A DNA stretch of 11,085 nt, taken from DASUFI01 sp036274635 (GTDB taxonomy: Bacteria; Planctomycetota; B15-G4). The translations under genes and the position numbers were made by a program. The number at the start of each line of letters is the position of its first letter. Position 1 is the first letter of the stretch. The notes beneath the pieces are model-generated. The model was not told the DNA's origin. It saw nothing but the letters and a program-made list of their open reading frames with translations, and did no database searches. The DNA lies in NCBI GenBank assembly GCA_036274635.1, contig DASUFI010000099.1, positions 1 to 11,085 on the forward strand. The letters run 5' to 3'. Positions 1-6,690 of the stretch are shown one piece after another.

Positions 1-1
1 C

Positions 2-1114
2 GCGCGCGGGCTGGTCGCGCTGTCAGGGCTGGGCGAGCCGGCCGACGCGCTGGCGCGCTGCGCCGGCCTGCCGGCCTGGGAGCGCCCGAACGTCATCGTC
101 TCGCTCGCCTGGGACCCGCTGCGCGAGGGGCACGGCCTGCCGCTGCCGCTGGCGCGCGCGGACCGGCTCGTGCGCGGGCCGCCGCTGCTGCCGCTGCCGC
201 TGGGGCGCGTGCCGTCCGATGAGCTGGCGGCCGAGCTGGCCGCGCCGCTGCTGGGCCCGCGCGGCGCCGATCCGCCCTGGGCGCGCGACACCGACGGCGC
301 GGCGCTGGGCAGCGAGCGCACCTGGCTGACGGACGCCGTGCAGCTGGTGCTGGGCTCGGCGATGGACCAGAGCGCGGCCTGCCGCGAGCCGCTGCTGGCG
401 CTGCTCGCGCGCCGGCCGGACGAGGCCGGGCCGGCGCTCTTCGCGCTGGTGCTGGCGCAGGGCAGCGAGGCGCGGGCCGCGCTGGCCGCGCTGCGCCATC
501 CGCACGCGCGGCTGGCGGCCGACGGGCGCGCCTCGTGCGAGCACGTCGAGCAGCTGCTGCTGGACCTCGCGCGCATCCAGCGCGACGCGCGCGGCGACCA
601 GCTGCGGCCGCCAGCGACGCTGGGCGCCGTGCTGGCCGACCGCAAGCTCGCGACGGACGAGCGCCTCGCCGCCGCGGGCGAGATGCTGGCCTGGCTCGCG
701 GGTGAGGGCTGCGCTCCGGCCGACCGCGCCAGCCTGTCCGAGGCGCTGGTGGACGCCCTGTCCGGCGAGAGCGACCCGGACGTCACGTGGACCGAGCTGC
801 TGGCGCTGACGCAGGTGAACACGCAGGAGGCGCTGCTGCCGCGGCTCTCCATCGGCTACGGCAACGAGCCGGACGCGCAGGCCAGCCACGCCGCCGAGGC
901 GCGCCGCGCGCGCCGCTCGGCCGCGCTGCTGGCGGCGCTGGCCGACAGCGAGCCGCCGCACCGGCGCCTCGCCGCGCTCTCCCTGGTGAGCGCGCCGCCC
1001 GGCGAGGGCCGGCGGCTGGAGGAGCCGGCGCGCGTGGCGCTGCAGGACGCGCTGGACCACGAGCACGACCCGGAGGTGGCGCGCTGGCTGAAGCTGGCGC
1101 TGCGCCTGGGCTGA
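2..1114 (+). CDS. HEAT-like helical-repeat protein of unknown function, C-terminal part (5' end outside window)
   Basis: The frame is open from base 2 with no convincing start, so the gene begins upstream and 370 residues are visible before the TGA at 1112-1114. The protein is dominated by Ala, Leu, Arg and Glu, with strings of amphipathic helices. The last 50 residues (a helix starting HRRLAALSLV, then ALQDALDHEHDPEVARWLKL) read like two HEAT-type helix pairs, with the D-x-D-P-E-V turn common in HEAT/PBS repeats. No catalytic motif, membrane segment or Cys cluster is visible. HEAT-like proteins are usually protein-binding scaffolds, but no partner can be named. An ATG at 170 is in frame, but the same composition continues upstream of it (a stretch with VIVSLAWDPL), so it is not the true start. 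The coding frame is clear; the family assignment is weak. Confidence 0.75.
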   Translation, partial: ARGLVALSGLGEPADALARCAGLPAWERPNVIVSLAWDPLREGHGLPLPLARADRLVRGPPLLPLPLGRVPSDELAAELAAPLLGPRGADPPWARDTDGAALGSERTWLTDAVQLVLGSAMDQSAACREPLLALLARRPDEAGPALFALVLAQGSEARAALAALRHPHARLAADGRASCEHVEQLLLDLARIQRDARGDQLRPPATLGAVLADRKLATDERLAAAGEMLAWLAGEGCAPADRASLSEALVDALSGESDPDVTWTELLALTQVNTQEALLPRLSIGYGNEPDAQASHAAEARRARRSAALLAALADSEPPHRRLAALSLVSAPPGEGRRLEEPARVALQDALDHEHDPEVARWLKLALRLG

Positions 1115-2275
1115 TCAGCCCGCCGGCCGGAACAGCGCGATGCTGGCCGTGAACCCATGCAGGAAGGGCTGCCCGCCCACCGGGCCGATCTCGCCGTTGC
1201 AGAAGAAGCCGGCGGTGGGCACGTCGCCGAAGCCCTTGTGCACGTGGCCGATGTCGTGGTGCGGCTTGCCGAACAGGTGCTTGCCGCGGCCGTGGCAGGA
1301 GAAGAGCAGCGCGCCCAGGGCCGGGCCGCGCTTGGCCTCGTCGGCGAGGAGCGTCTCGAGGTCCTCGGAGGCCGCGTCGCGGTCGCGCACCATGAACTGC
1401 ACCGTCTGGCCGGGCCGCACCAGCTCGTTGATGGCGAGGGCCTTGTTCTCGAGGTCGAAGCCCAGCACGTTGCGCACGAGGTAGTCGCCTCGGCCGTAGG
1501 TGCTCTTGCGCTCGTCCACCACGCGGCCGACGTGCAGCGCCGTCTGCATCAGCTGCTGGTCGCGCGCGGGCACCTCGCCGAAGACGACGCGCAGCTGGTC
1601 CAGCGCCGGCTTGCCGCCGAGGCCGAGGATCACGTTCTGCTGCGCCTTGGTGATCACGAAGTGCCGGCCCACCGGTCGGCAGCCCTGGCTCACGAGCGGG
1701 TCGATGCGCACCGAGCCGCCGATGGCCACGCCGATCACGCCCTCGTCGTGCAGGCCGTCGTTGGTGAGGAACAGCGCCTGGCCCGGGCCCTGCGTGCCCG
1801 AGGCCATGCCCCCGATGACCGGCGCGCCGGGCCAGCGCTGCGCGAAGCCGTCCAGCAGCGCGTCGCCGGGCGTGGTGTACGGGTCGGCGAGCACGAGGAA
1901 GCCGCTCCCAGCCTCCACTTCCGCGGGCCAGCCCTTGAGCGTCGCCTCGCCGTCCACCTCGTCGACGTCGAGCTGGAAAGGCGTGAGCACCGCGCCCGGC
2001 CAGCGGCCGGCCCACAGCGCGACGCCGGCCTGGTCCTCGACCTCCACGTTCTCGCCGATGACGCCGGCCGCGGGGCAGCCGAGGAGCACGCGCGGGTTCA
2101 GGCGGTCGAGGATGCGCTTGCGCAGCACGGTGACGTCACCGCTGTGATGCGGCGTGAACCACGCCACCACCAGGTCCGGCCGGCCCTCGCCCAGCTCCGC
2201 GGCCAGCTTGGAGAGCAGGCCGTCGAGGGCGGCGATGATGTCGGGGGTGGTGGAGGTGACGACTGCGCACTTCAC
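1115..2275 (-). CDS. FIST domain protein (FIST_N plus FIST_C), putative small-ligand sensor
   Basis: A 386-residue soluble protein with both halves of the FIST module. The N-terminal part (about residues 30-220) holds GCPAAGVIG (67-74), close to the family's GCSTAGEI-like signature, and PVIGGMASG (152-160). The C-terminal part (about 225-383) holds GALLFSCHGRG (321-331) and the highly typical ending GFFCNGEIGPVGG (356-368) followed by LHGFTASIALF. FIST modules are known as sensory domains proposed to bind small ligands such as amino acids, often fused to signalling domains. Here the module stands alone, with no kinase, cyclase or methyl-accepting part and no signal peptide, so it is probably cytoplasmic. 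The GTG start at 2275 is chosen because GGAG lies 8 bases upstream; an in-frame ATG at 2329 would add an unlikely Arg-run leader. Its stop codon directly abuts the stop of the converging gene. Confidence 0.9.
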   Translation of the reverse strand: MKCAVVTSTTPDIIAALDGLLSKLAAELGEGRPDLVVAWFTPHHSGDVTVLRKRILDRLNPRVLLGCPAAGVIGENVEVEDQAGVALWAGRWPGAVLTPFQLDVDEVDGEATLKGWPAEVEAGSGFLVLADPYTTPGDALLDGFAQRWPGAPVIGGMASGTQGPGQALFLTNDGLHDEGVIGVAIGGSVRIDPLVSQGCRPVGRHFVITKAQQNVILGLGGKPALDQLRVVFGEVPARDQQLMQTALHVGRVVDERKSTYGRGDYLVRNVLGFDLENKALAINELVRPGQTVQFMVRDRDAASEDLETLLADEAKRGPALGALLFSCHGRGKHLFGKPHHDIGHVHKGFGDVPTAGFFCNGEIGPVGGQPFLHGFTASIALFRPAG

Positions 2276-2283
2276 GGGGAAAT

Positions 2284-2287
2284 CTCC
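2284..2287 (-). promoter_or_regulatory. Shine-Dalgarno GGAG setting a GTG start for the FIST gene
   Basis: Read on the minus strand, GGAG is followed by eight bases and then GTG at 2275. The in-frame ATG farther upstream (2329) has no purine-rich tract ahead of it and would add MVHRRRRRAPARAAGDFP, which is not FIST-like. This site therefore decides the start. Confidence 0.65.
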
Positions 2288-2426
2288 GGCGGCCCGCGCT
2301 GGCGCGCGGCGGCGGCGACGGTGTACCACATGGGGCGTGGGCCCCGGGACAGGCCCGCCAGCGTCGGCGTCGCCCGTCCCGCGTCCGGCCCGCGACTTGC
2401 TGACGGAGCCTGTCGAGAGTCACCCC

Positions 2427-3593
2427 ATGCACGCCCTGCCGCGAGGACTCGCCGCGCTGCTGCTGGCCGCCGCCGTGGCGGCGCAGGACGCGCGCGCGCA
2501 GGCCGACGCGCCGCGCGGCCGCGCCCTGTTGCCCGCCGACGCCGGGCCGGCGTCGGCGCCGCACGTGGCGGTGGGCGCCGACGGCACGGTGCTGGTGGTC
2601 TACGCGGCCGACGACGAGATCCGCTGCGTGCTCTCGCGCGACGGCGGGCAGAGCTTCTCGGCGCCCGAGCGTGTCGGCGAGGCCGGGCGACTCGAGGCGG
2701 GGCCGTCGCGCGGGCCGCGCGCGGCCGTCACGCCGCAGGCCCTGGTGGTGCTGGCGGTGTGCGGCGAGGCGCCCGGCGGCGGCGACGGCAACCTGCTCGC
2801 GTGGCGCAGCGACGACCGCGGCGCGCGCTGGAAGGGACCCGTGCGCGTGAACGACGAGCCGGCCTCGGCGCGCGAGGGCCTGCACGCGGTGGCCGCCGGA
2901 CCGGACGGCGAGCTGCTCGCCGTGTGGCTCGATCAGCGCGGCCACGGCACCGAGCTGCGCGGCGACTGGAGCAGCGACGGCGGCGCCACGTGGGGCAGCG
3001 ACCTGCTGCTCTACGCCTCGCCCGACGGCAGCATCTGCGAGTGCTGCGCGCCCGCGGCCACCTTCTATCCGGCCACCGGTCAAGGCCTGGTGCTGTGGCG
3101 CAACAAGCTCGGCCCGGCGCGCGACATGTACGTGCTCGTGCTGCGCCACGCCAACCAGCAGGTCGCGGGCGACCCTCACCAGCTGGGCTCCGAGCACTGG
3201 GAGCTGCAGGCCTGCCCCATGGCGGGCGGTGGCGTCGCCGTGTCGTCCAAGGGCGAGCTGCTCACCTTCTGGCGGCGCGGCAGCGGCCTGTACACCGCCG
3301 CGCCGGGCCTGGGCGAGTCGCCCGTGGCGGAGGGCCGCGAGACGTCCGCCGCCGCGGGTCCGGGCGGCTTCCACCTCGCCTGGACCGACGGCCAGGGGCA
3401 GGTGCTCACGGCCAAGGCGCTGCACCTCGGCGGCGTCGGGGAGGCGCGACCGCTGGGTCGCGGCCTCAACGTCACCACCGCCGGCGCCGGGGATGGCCTC
3501 GGTCCGGTCCTGGCGGTCTGGGAAACCGGGGGCGGTGACGCCGCATCCCTGCGCTACGAGGTCCTTGCCGAGCGCCGCCCCGAAGGGGATTGA
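2427..3593 (+). CDS. Exported sialidase-fold (Asp-box) protein with a CxCC motif
   Basis: A 388-residue protein with a Sec-type signal (MHALPRGLAALLLAAAVAAQ). Three Asp boxes (S-x-D-x-G-x-x-F/W) are visible at residues 70-77 (SRDGGQSF), 128-135 (SDDRGARW) and 182-189 (SSDGGATW), the hallmark of a BNR/sialidase-type beta-propeller. A CECC cluster (C204, C206, C207) and a later ACPMAGGG (C263) match a pattern I recall from sialidase-like hypothetical proteins with a C-x-C-C ... RD ... C-P layout; the RD at 232-233 is also present. The Arg triad and Tyr nucleophile of true sialidases cannot be assigned by eye, so enzymatic sialidase activity is not claimed. The conserved Cys suggest a metal site or disulfides (inference). 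The ATG at 2427 is preceded by a weak GAGAG and opens directly on the signal peptide. The next gene starts 72 bp downstream on the same strand and also encodes an exported Cys-motif protein. Confidence 0.85.
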   Translation: MHALPRGLAALLLAAAVAAQDARAQADAPRGRALLPADAGPASAPHVAVGADGTVLVVYAADDEIRCVLSRDGGQSFSAPERVGEAGRLEAGPSRGPRAAVTPQALVVLAVCGEAPGGGDGNLLAWRSDDRGARWKGPVRVNDEPASAREGLHAVAAGPDGELLAVWLDQRGHGTELRGDWSSDGGATWGSDLLLYASPDGSICECCAPAATFYPATGQGLVLWRNKLGPARDMYVLVLRHANQQVAGDPHQLGSEHWELQACPMAGGGVAVSSKGELLTFWRRGSGLYTAAPGLGESPVAEGRETSAAAGPGGFHLAWTDGQGQVLTAKALHLGGVGEARPLGRGLNVTTAGAGDGLGPVLAVWETGGGDAASLRYEVLAERRPEGD

Positions 3594-3665
3594 AACGCCC
3601 GCCCCCCTCGCACGCCCTCGCTGTCCGACGTACTCTCGTCCCCACTTCCCGAACGGAGCCCGATC

Positions 3666-4379
3666 ATGAGGTGCCTGCTCTCCGCCGCCCTGCTGGCCAC
3701 ACTGGTCGCCGCGGGGCCCGCCAGCGATGACGCCGCGCTCATCGCTGCCCAGAAGCCGAGCTACCCGCTGACGACCTGCATCATGAGCGGCAAGCCTCTC
3801 GGCGGCGGCGGCATGACGCCCGTGGACATCATCTACCAGGGCCGCCTCGTCTCCTTCTGCTGCAGCCACTGCCAGGCGGAGTTCGACAAGTCGCCCGCCG
3901 AGGCGCTGAAGAAGCTCGACGACGCGATCATCAAGGCGCAGTCGGCCGACTACCCGCTCGACACCTGCCCGAACAGCGGCGAGAAGCTGGACGCCAAGGC
4001 CAAGTCCTTCGTGCTCGGCACGAAGCTGATCAAGACCTGCTGCGCTGACTGCCAGAAGGAGCTGACCAGCGACCCGGCCAAGGCCAGCGCGGCCCTGGCC
4101 AAGCTCGACGCGGCCTACATCGCGAAGCAGGAGAAGACCTACCCGCTCACCAAGTGCCCGATCAGCGACGAGGACATCGGCGACAAGCCGGTGAAGGTCC
4201 TCTACGGCACGACCCTGCTGGAGTTCTGCTGCAAGGACTGCGTGAAGGACTTCAACAAGGAGCCCAAGGTCGCGCTGATGAAGCTCGCGGCCGCGCGCTC
4301 GGCCAAGCCGGCCGCGCCGGCGCAGCAGCCCAGCGACGGGGACAAGGGCGGCGGCGAGGCCCCGCACGGCGGTCACTGA
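3666..4379 (+). CDS. Exported protein of three tandem YHS/TRASH-like Cys repeats
   Basis: A 237-residue protein with a short signal peptide (about residues 1-19) and then three copies of a 63-residue unit. Each unit opens with YPL-x-x-C (Cys 38, 101, 164), usually followed by S-G and K or E residues. It carries a short beta-like stretch and ends with C-C-x-x-C (65/66/69, 125/126/129, 188/189/192) and a helix ending near a K-L pair. One Cys followed by C-C-x-x-C about 25 residues later is the layout of small treble-clef-like YHS/TRASH metal-binding domains, many linked to copper or mercury. The third copy has SD instead of SG. The C-terminal 25 residues are Ala/Pro/Gly-rich and end in HGGH, another possible metal ligand. 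GGAG at 3655-3658, 7 bases before the ATG, supports the start. A periplasmic metal-binding or metal-delivery role is inference; the repeat architecture is directly visible. Confidence 0.88.
   Translation: MRCLLSAALLATLVAAGPASDDAALIAAQKPSYPLTTCIMSGKPLGGGGMTPVDIIYQGRLVSFCCSHCQAEFDKSPAEALKKLDDAIIKAQSADYPLDTCPNSGEKLDAKAKSFVLGTKLIKTCCADCQKELTSDPAKASAALAKLDAAYIAKQEKTYPLTKCPISDEDIGDKPVKVLYGTTLLEFCCKDCVKDFNKEPKVALMKLAAARSAKPAAPAQQPSDGDKGGGEAPHGGH
3762..4325 (+). repeat. Three in-frame 189-bp coding repeats of the Cys-repeat protein
   Basis: The TACCCGCT that encodes YPL recurs at 3762, 3951 and 4140, exactly 189 bp apart each time. The copies have diverged strongly at DNA level, but all four Cys codons per copy are kept. 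This points to old duplication held by selection, not a recent expansion or assembly artefact. Confidence 0.8.
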
Positions 4380-4417
4380 GCCGGTCGCACGCGCCTGACG
4401 AGGCGGACCACGGACTT

Positions 4418-4435
4418 GCCCACGGTCCCGTGGGC
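4418..4435 (+). terminator. Candidate hairpin terminator after the Cys-repeat gene
   Basis: GCCCACG, a GTCC loop and CGTGGGC form a perfect 7-bp stem 38 bp after the stop codon of the plus-strand gene. No T tract follows, so it would be an incomplete intrinsic terminator or an mRNA 3'-end stabiliser. The rest of the 188-bp gap (4380-4567) shows no gene; it contains the 12-bp palindrome GTCGACGTCGAC at 4528-4539 and the hairpin at 4547-4573. Confidence 0.4.
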
Positions 4436-4546
4436 CGGCATGGCTCGCGCCCCGAGGTGGTCGCCGCCTGGGGTGGCGACACGGATTTCAGGTGCTTCTT
4501 CAGGAAGGCGCCCGCGCTGACCTGAGCGTCGACGTCGACGACGGGG

Positions 4547-4573
4547 CGCTGATCACGGAGTCGACGATCAGCG
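4547..4573 (-). terminator. Hairpin overlapping the stop codon of the small basic membrane protein gene
   Basis: CGCTGATC (4547-4554) and GATCAGCG (4566-4573) are perfect 8-bp inverted arms around an 11-base spacer. The TGA stop of the minus-strand gene lies inside the first-transcribed arm. Position and symmetry suggest a 3'-end hairpin for that gene; there is no T tract after it. Confidence 0.4.
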
Positions 4574-4828
4574 ACTCCTCGAGGTGCGCCTCGCGCCCGA
4601 CGAGCGCCTCGTCGTGCTGCGCGCCCCGCTCCTGGTCTTGCGGCCGGCCTTCGCCCTCGACGTCTTCTTGCTGGCCGCCTTGCCCTTGCGGGACTTCATG
4701 CGCCGGGAGATGGCCAAGGCGGTCAGGCCTGCGGCGGCGAGGACGACCCCGGCCTTCACAGCACGCTTCGCCTTGCTGGGCTTCATGTCGCTCATCGTCT
4801 CCGCGGCCGTGTCCTTCTCCTTCGCCAT
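4568..4828 (-). CDS. Small single-pass membrane protein with a histone-H1-like basic tail
   Basis: An 86-residue protein. Residues 1-25 are polar and mixed-charge. Residues 26-40 (AGVVLAAAGLTALAI) form one short hydrophobic segment. Residues 41-86 have about 20 Lys/Arg among 46 residues, no acidic residue, and the rest mainly Ser, Ala, Gly and Thr, in S-K/R and A-K patterns like eukaryotic H1 tails or bacterial KA-rich tails. By the positive-inside rule the tail should be cytoplasmic, where it could bind nucleic acid or the acidic membrane surface (inference). The ATG at 4828 has AGGAG, 9 bases upstream counted from GGAG, which strongly supports translation despite the small size. No family is recognised. 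It lies 152 bp downstream of the DUF4139 gene on the same strand and faces the Cys-repeat gene. Confidence 0.75.
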   Translation of the reverse strand: MAKEKDTAAETMSDMKPSKAKRAVKAGVVLAAAGLTALAISRRMKSRKGKAASKKTSRAKAGRKTRSGARSTTRRSSGARRTSRSR

Positions 4829-4856
4829 GGCTCGACTCTCCTGTGGTGTAGGGGAT

Positions 4857-4876
4857 CGCGACCGGGAACGGTCGCG
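4857..4876 (-). repeat. 8-bp-stem hairpin just upstream of the small basic membrane protein gene
   Basis: On the plus strand CGCGACCG, GGAA and CGGTCGCG form a perfect 8-bp stem with a four-base loop. In the minus-strand transcript the loop would read UUCC. It ends 28 bases before the ATG at 4828 and begins about 104 bases after the stop of the DUF4139 gene. It could be a terminator for that gene or a 5'-leader or operator element for the small gene. The rest of 4829-4980 shows no gene. Confidence 0.45.
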
Positions 4877-4980
4877 CGCGCTTGAACACCCGCGCGAGTC
4901 CGAAGACGCGCGCGAAAGGGCGGCGTGCGCGGGAACTCAGCTCTCTGTCGGTCACGCGGCGGCACCCGCGCTGCAAGCGC

Positions 4981-6588
4981 CTACCAGGAGTAGTGCACCC
5001 CGTAGCTCAGCGCGACCTCGCCATCCGCCGGCACCTCCACGCTGAACTCGATCGTGCGGCTGTCCTTCTTCGTGAACGGCAGGCTGGGGTTGCGGATCTC
5101 CCAGTTGCTCCAGCGGTACAGGTGCTCGACCACGGTGAAGGTGACGGCCTCCTTCTTGTGGTTGCGCAGCTTGATGGCGAAGGACTCGTCCATCCAGTCC
5201 TCGGCCGTGGACACCTTGTAGTCCGTGCGCGTGCGCTCGCCGACGAGGTCGAAGGCATTGCCGGTGTAGAGGCGGATGGTCTCGTCCTTGGGCGTGTGAT
5301 CGATGAGGTTCTCGCCCGTGAACTCCAGCTGGCCGTCCTTGTCGCGCGTGTAGAAGCGCACCTTGCCCTTGGGCAGCGGAATGCCGAGGCCGCTCTGCTC
5401 GTCGTTGCGGAACTCGCGCACGACCCACACCTTCTTCTGGTTCTCGGTGCCGAAGTCGGGGGCGTAGCGGTAGTCCGCGTTGCCCCAGTCGCCGCCGGGC
5501 TGGCCGCCCATGGCCGCGCCGTCGTAGACGTAGAGGCGCTTCTCGGGCACGTCCTCGGCGCGCGCGAACTCCACCTGCTTGCTCTCGGCGTCGCGCAGCG
5601 TGACCGGGCGCGACACGGTGTAGAGGTGGAACTCGTCGAAGGCCTTCTCCGTCACCGGCGGGCCGCCGGCCTTGGCTTCGGCCATGTACCCCAGCGCGCG
5701 CAGCTGGTCGCGGCGTGCGTCCTGCTCGCTCACCTTGCTCACGTCGCCGGCCATGAGCTTGACCTTCGCCTCGTGGAAGGTCTTGCCGCTGCCGTTCTGC
5801 ATGGTGATCCAGCCCACGAGGTCGAGCTTGCCCGAGCCCTCCTCCGACACGGCGTTGTAGTCGGCCTCCCAGGTGAAGCCGCCGGTGAGGTAGGCCAGCT
5901 CCGCCTGCAGCGGGCCGCCGCCGTCGCTCTCCAGCGTCCAGCCCAGCGTGGGCTGCAGCACCGTGTCATCGCCCAGCGACGGGAAGAGCGGCAGGCCCGG
6001 CAGCGCGAAGCGCAGCTCGCCGCCCACGTCGATGACCGGCTGCCCCTGCGCCGGCGGCCCGCGCCAGTTGCCCCACTGGTCGTACAGCGCCTGGGGCGCC
6101 ACGTAGCCGCTGCGCACGATGCGCCCCTCGATGACCGAGGTCGCGTCGCCGTGCTGCACCTGGAAGCGGATGGTCTTGCCCACGAACAGGTCCAGCAGCC
6201 GCTCCTGCGTGACCGGGTCGTTGCGGTAGCTTTGCTCCAGGATCGCGAGCGCGCGCCCGCCCGTCGGATCGCGCAGGATGACCGAGTCGGGCTCGAGCGT
6301 GCTGGTCATGCCGCTCACGGCGATCTGGTTCACGCCCTGCTTCAGCTGCAGGTCGAGCAGCTCGCGCACGACGGCGAAGCCGCCGTTGTAGATGGTGAGG
6401 GCGGGCTGGCCGGTGCTCTCGGCGTGGGCCGGAGCGGCGGCGTTCTGCGCGGACGCCGGCGCCGGAGCGTTCTGGGCGGGGGCCAGTGCCGCGGCGGCGC
6501 GGGGCGCGGCGGCCGCGGGAGCCTGCTGCGCATCGGCGGGCGTCGAGCAGGCGGTGAGCAGGGCGAGGCACGTCAGCAGGCGCAGCAT
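4981..6588 (-). CDS. DUF4139-family lipoprotein
   Basis: A 535-residue protein with a lipoprotein signal: a hydrophobic stretch ending in LTAC, with Cys14 as the predicted lipidated residue. A flexible Ala/Pro/Gln linker follows to about residue 58. The start of the conserved region (ALTIYNGGFAVVRELLDLQL, 63-82) and the Q-I-A-V-S-G-M motif at 88-94 are typical of the N-terminal part of DUF4139 proteins. The C-terminal half (about 235-535) carries the family's beta-rich core, including motifs such as IPLPKGKVRFYTRD, KVSTAEDW and LRNHKKEAV. The molecular function of DUF4139 proteins is not established; some relatives are annotated as mucoidy inhibitor MuiA-like. The ATG at 6588 is preferred because it opens directly on the lipoprotein signal; an in-frame ATG at 6645 would add a polar 19-residue leader. 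Only a weak GGGA precedes the start. The stop is TAG. Confidence 0.88.
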   Translation of the reverse strand: MLRLLTCLALLTACSTPADAQQAPAAAAPRAAAALAPAQNAPAPASAQNAAAPAHAESTGQPALTIYNGGFAVVRELLDLQLKQGVNQIAVSGMTSTLEPDSVILRDPTGGRALAILEQSYRNDPVTQERLLDLFVGKTIRFQVQHGDATSVIEGRIVRSGYVAPQALYDQWGNWRGPPAQGQPVIDVGGELRFALPGLPLFPSLGDDTVLQPTLGWTLESDGGGPLQAELAYLTGGFTWEADYNAVSEEGSGKLDLVGWITMQNGSGKTFHEAKVKLMAGDVSKVSEQDARRDQLRALGYMAEAKAGGPPVTEKAFDEFHLYTVSRPVTLRDAESKQVEFARAEDVPEKRLYVYDGAAMGGQPGGDWGNADYRYAPDFGTENQKKVWVVREFRNDEQSGLGIPLPKGKVRFYTRDKDGQLEFTGENLIDHTPKDETIRLYTGNAFDLVGERTRTDYKVSTAEDWMDESFAIKLRNHKKEAVTFTVVEHLYRWSNWEIRNPSLPFTKKDSRTIEFSVEVPADGEVALSYGVHYSW

Positions 6589-6608
6589 GGGCGGATCCCG
6601 TGGGGCGA

Positions 6609-6647
6609 GGGTGGCATCTTGCGAAGGAGCCTCGCGAGTTGCCACCC
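6609..6647 (-). promoter_or_regulatory. Large inverted repeat upstream of the DUF4139 gene (possible operator or leader hairpin)
   Basis: Outer arms GGGTGGCA (6609-6616) and TGCCACCC (6640-6647) are perfect over 8 bp. Inside them, after a single T/T mismatch, CTTGCGA (6618-6624) and TCGCGAG (6632-6638) pair with one imperfection, leaving a 7-base centre. The dyad ends 20 bp before the ATG at 6588, where a repressor site or a structured mRNA leader would sit. The one imperfect inner pair is a G:U wobble on the plus strand but a C/A mismatch in the minus-strand transcript, which fits a DNA site slightly better than an RNA fold. Confidence 0.45.
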
Positions 6648-6690
6648 ATCATGCCGCCGGGCGCCGGTTCTTGGCGGGCCTGCGCGATCC

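Noticed and set aside
1157..3538. Long plus-strand open frame across the FIST and Asp-box genes.
   Set aside because: It is a GC-rich shadow: antisense to the FIST gene and out of frame with the Asp-box gene, both of which have clear family motifs.
3578..3599. CCCCGAAGGGGATTGAAAC resembles the 3' part of a CRISPR repeat (short stem followed by ATTGAAAC).
   Set aside because: It occurs once in the window, overlaps the last codons and stop of the Asp-box protein gene, has no second copy or spacer array, and no cas gene is visible.
2136..4376. Long minus-strand open frame opposite the Asp-box and Cys-repeat genes.
   Set aside because: The translation is Arg/Ala/Leu/Gln-rich without motifs and conflicts with two plus-strand genes that have signal peptides, Asp boxes and periodic Cys.
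4528..4539. GTCGACGTCGAC, a 12-bp palindrome, as a possible regulator site.
   Set aside because: It is a simple doubled GTCGAC in a GC-rich region between two 3' ends, where an operator is not expected.
6589..6645. Upstream ATG at 6645 as start for the DUF4139 protein.
   Set aside because: It would bury the lipoprotein signal behind a polar 19-residue leader, and the leader's DNA overlaps the inverted repeat.
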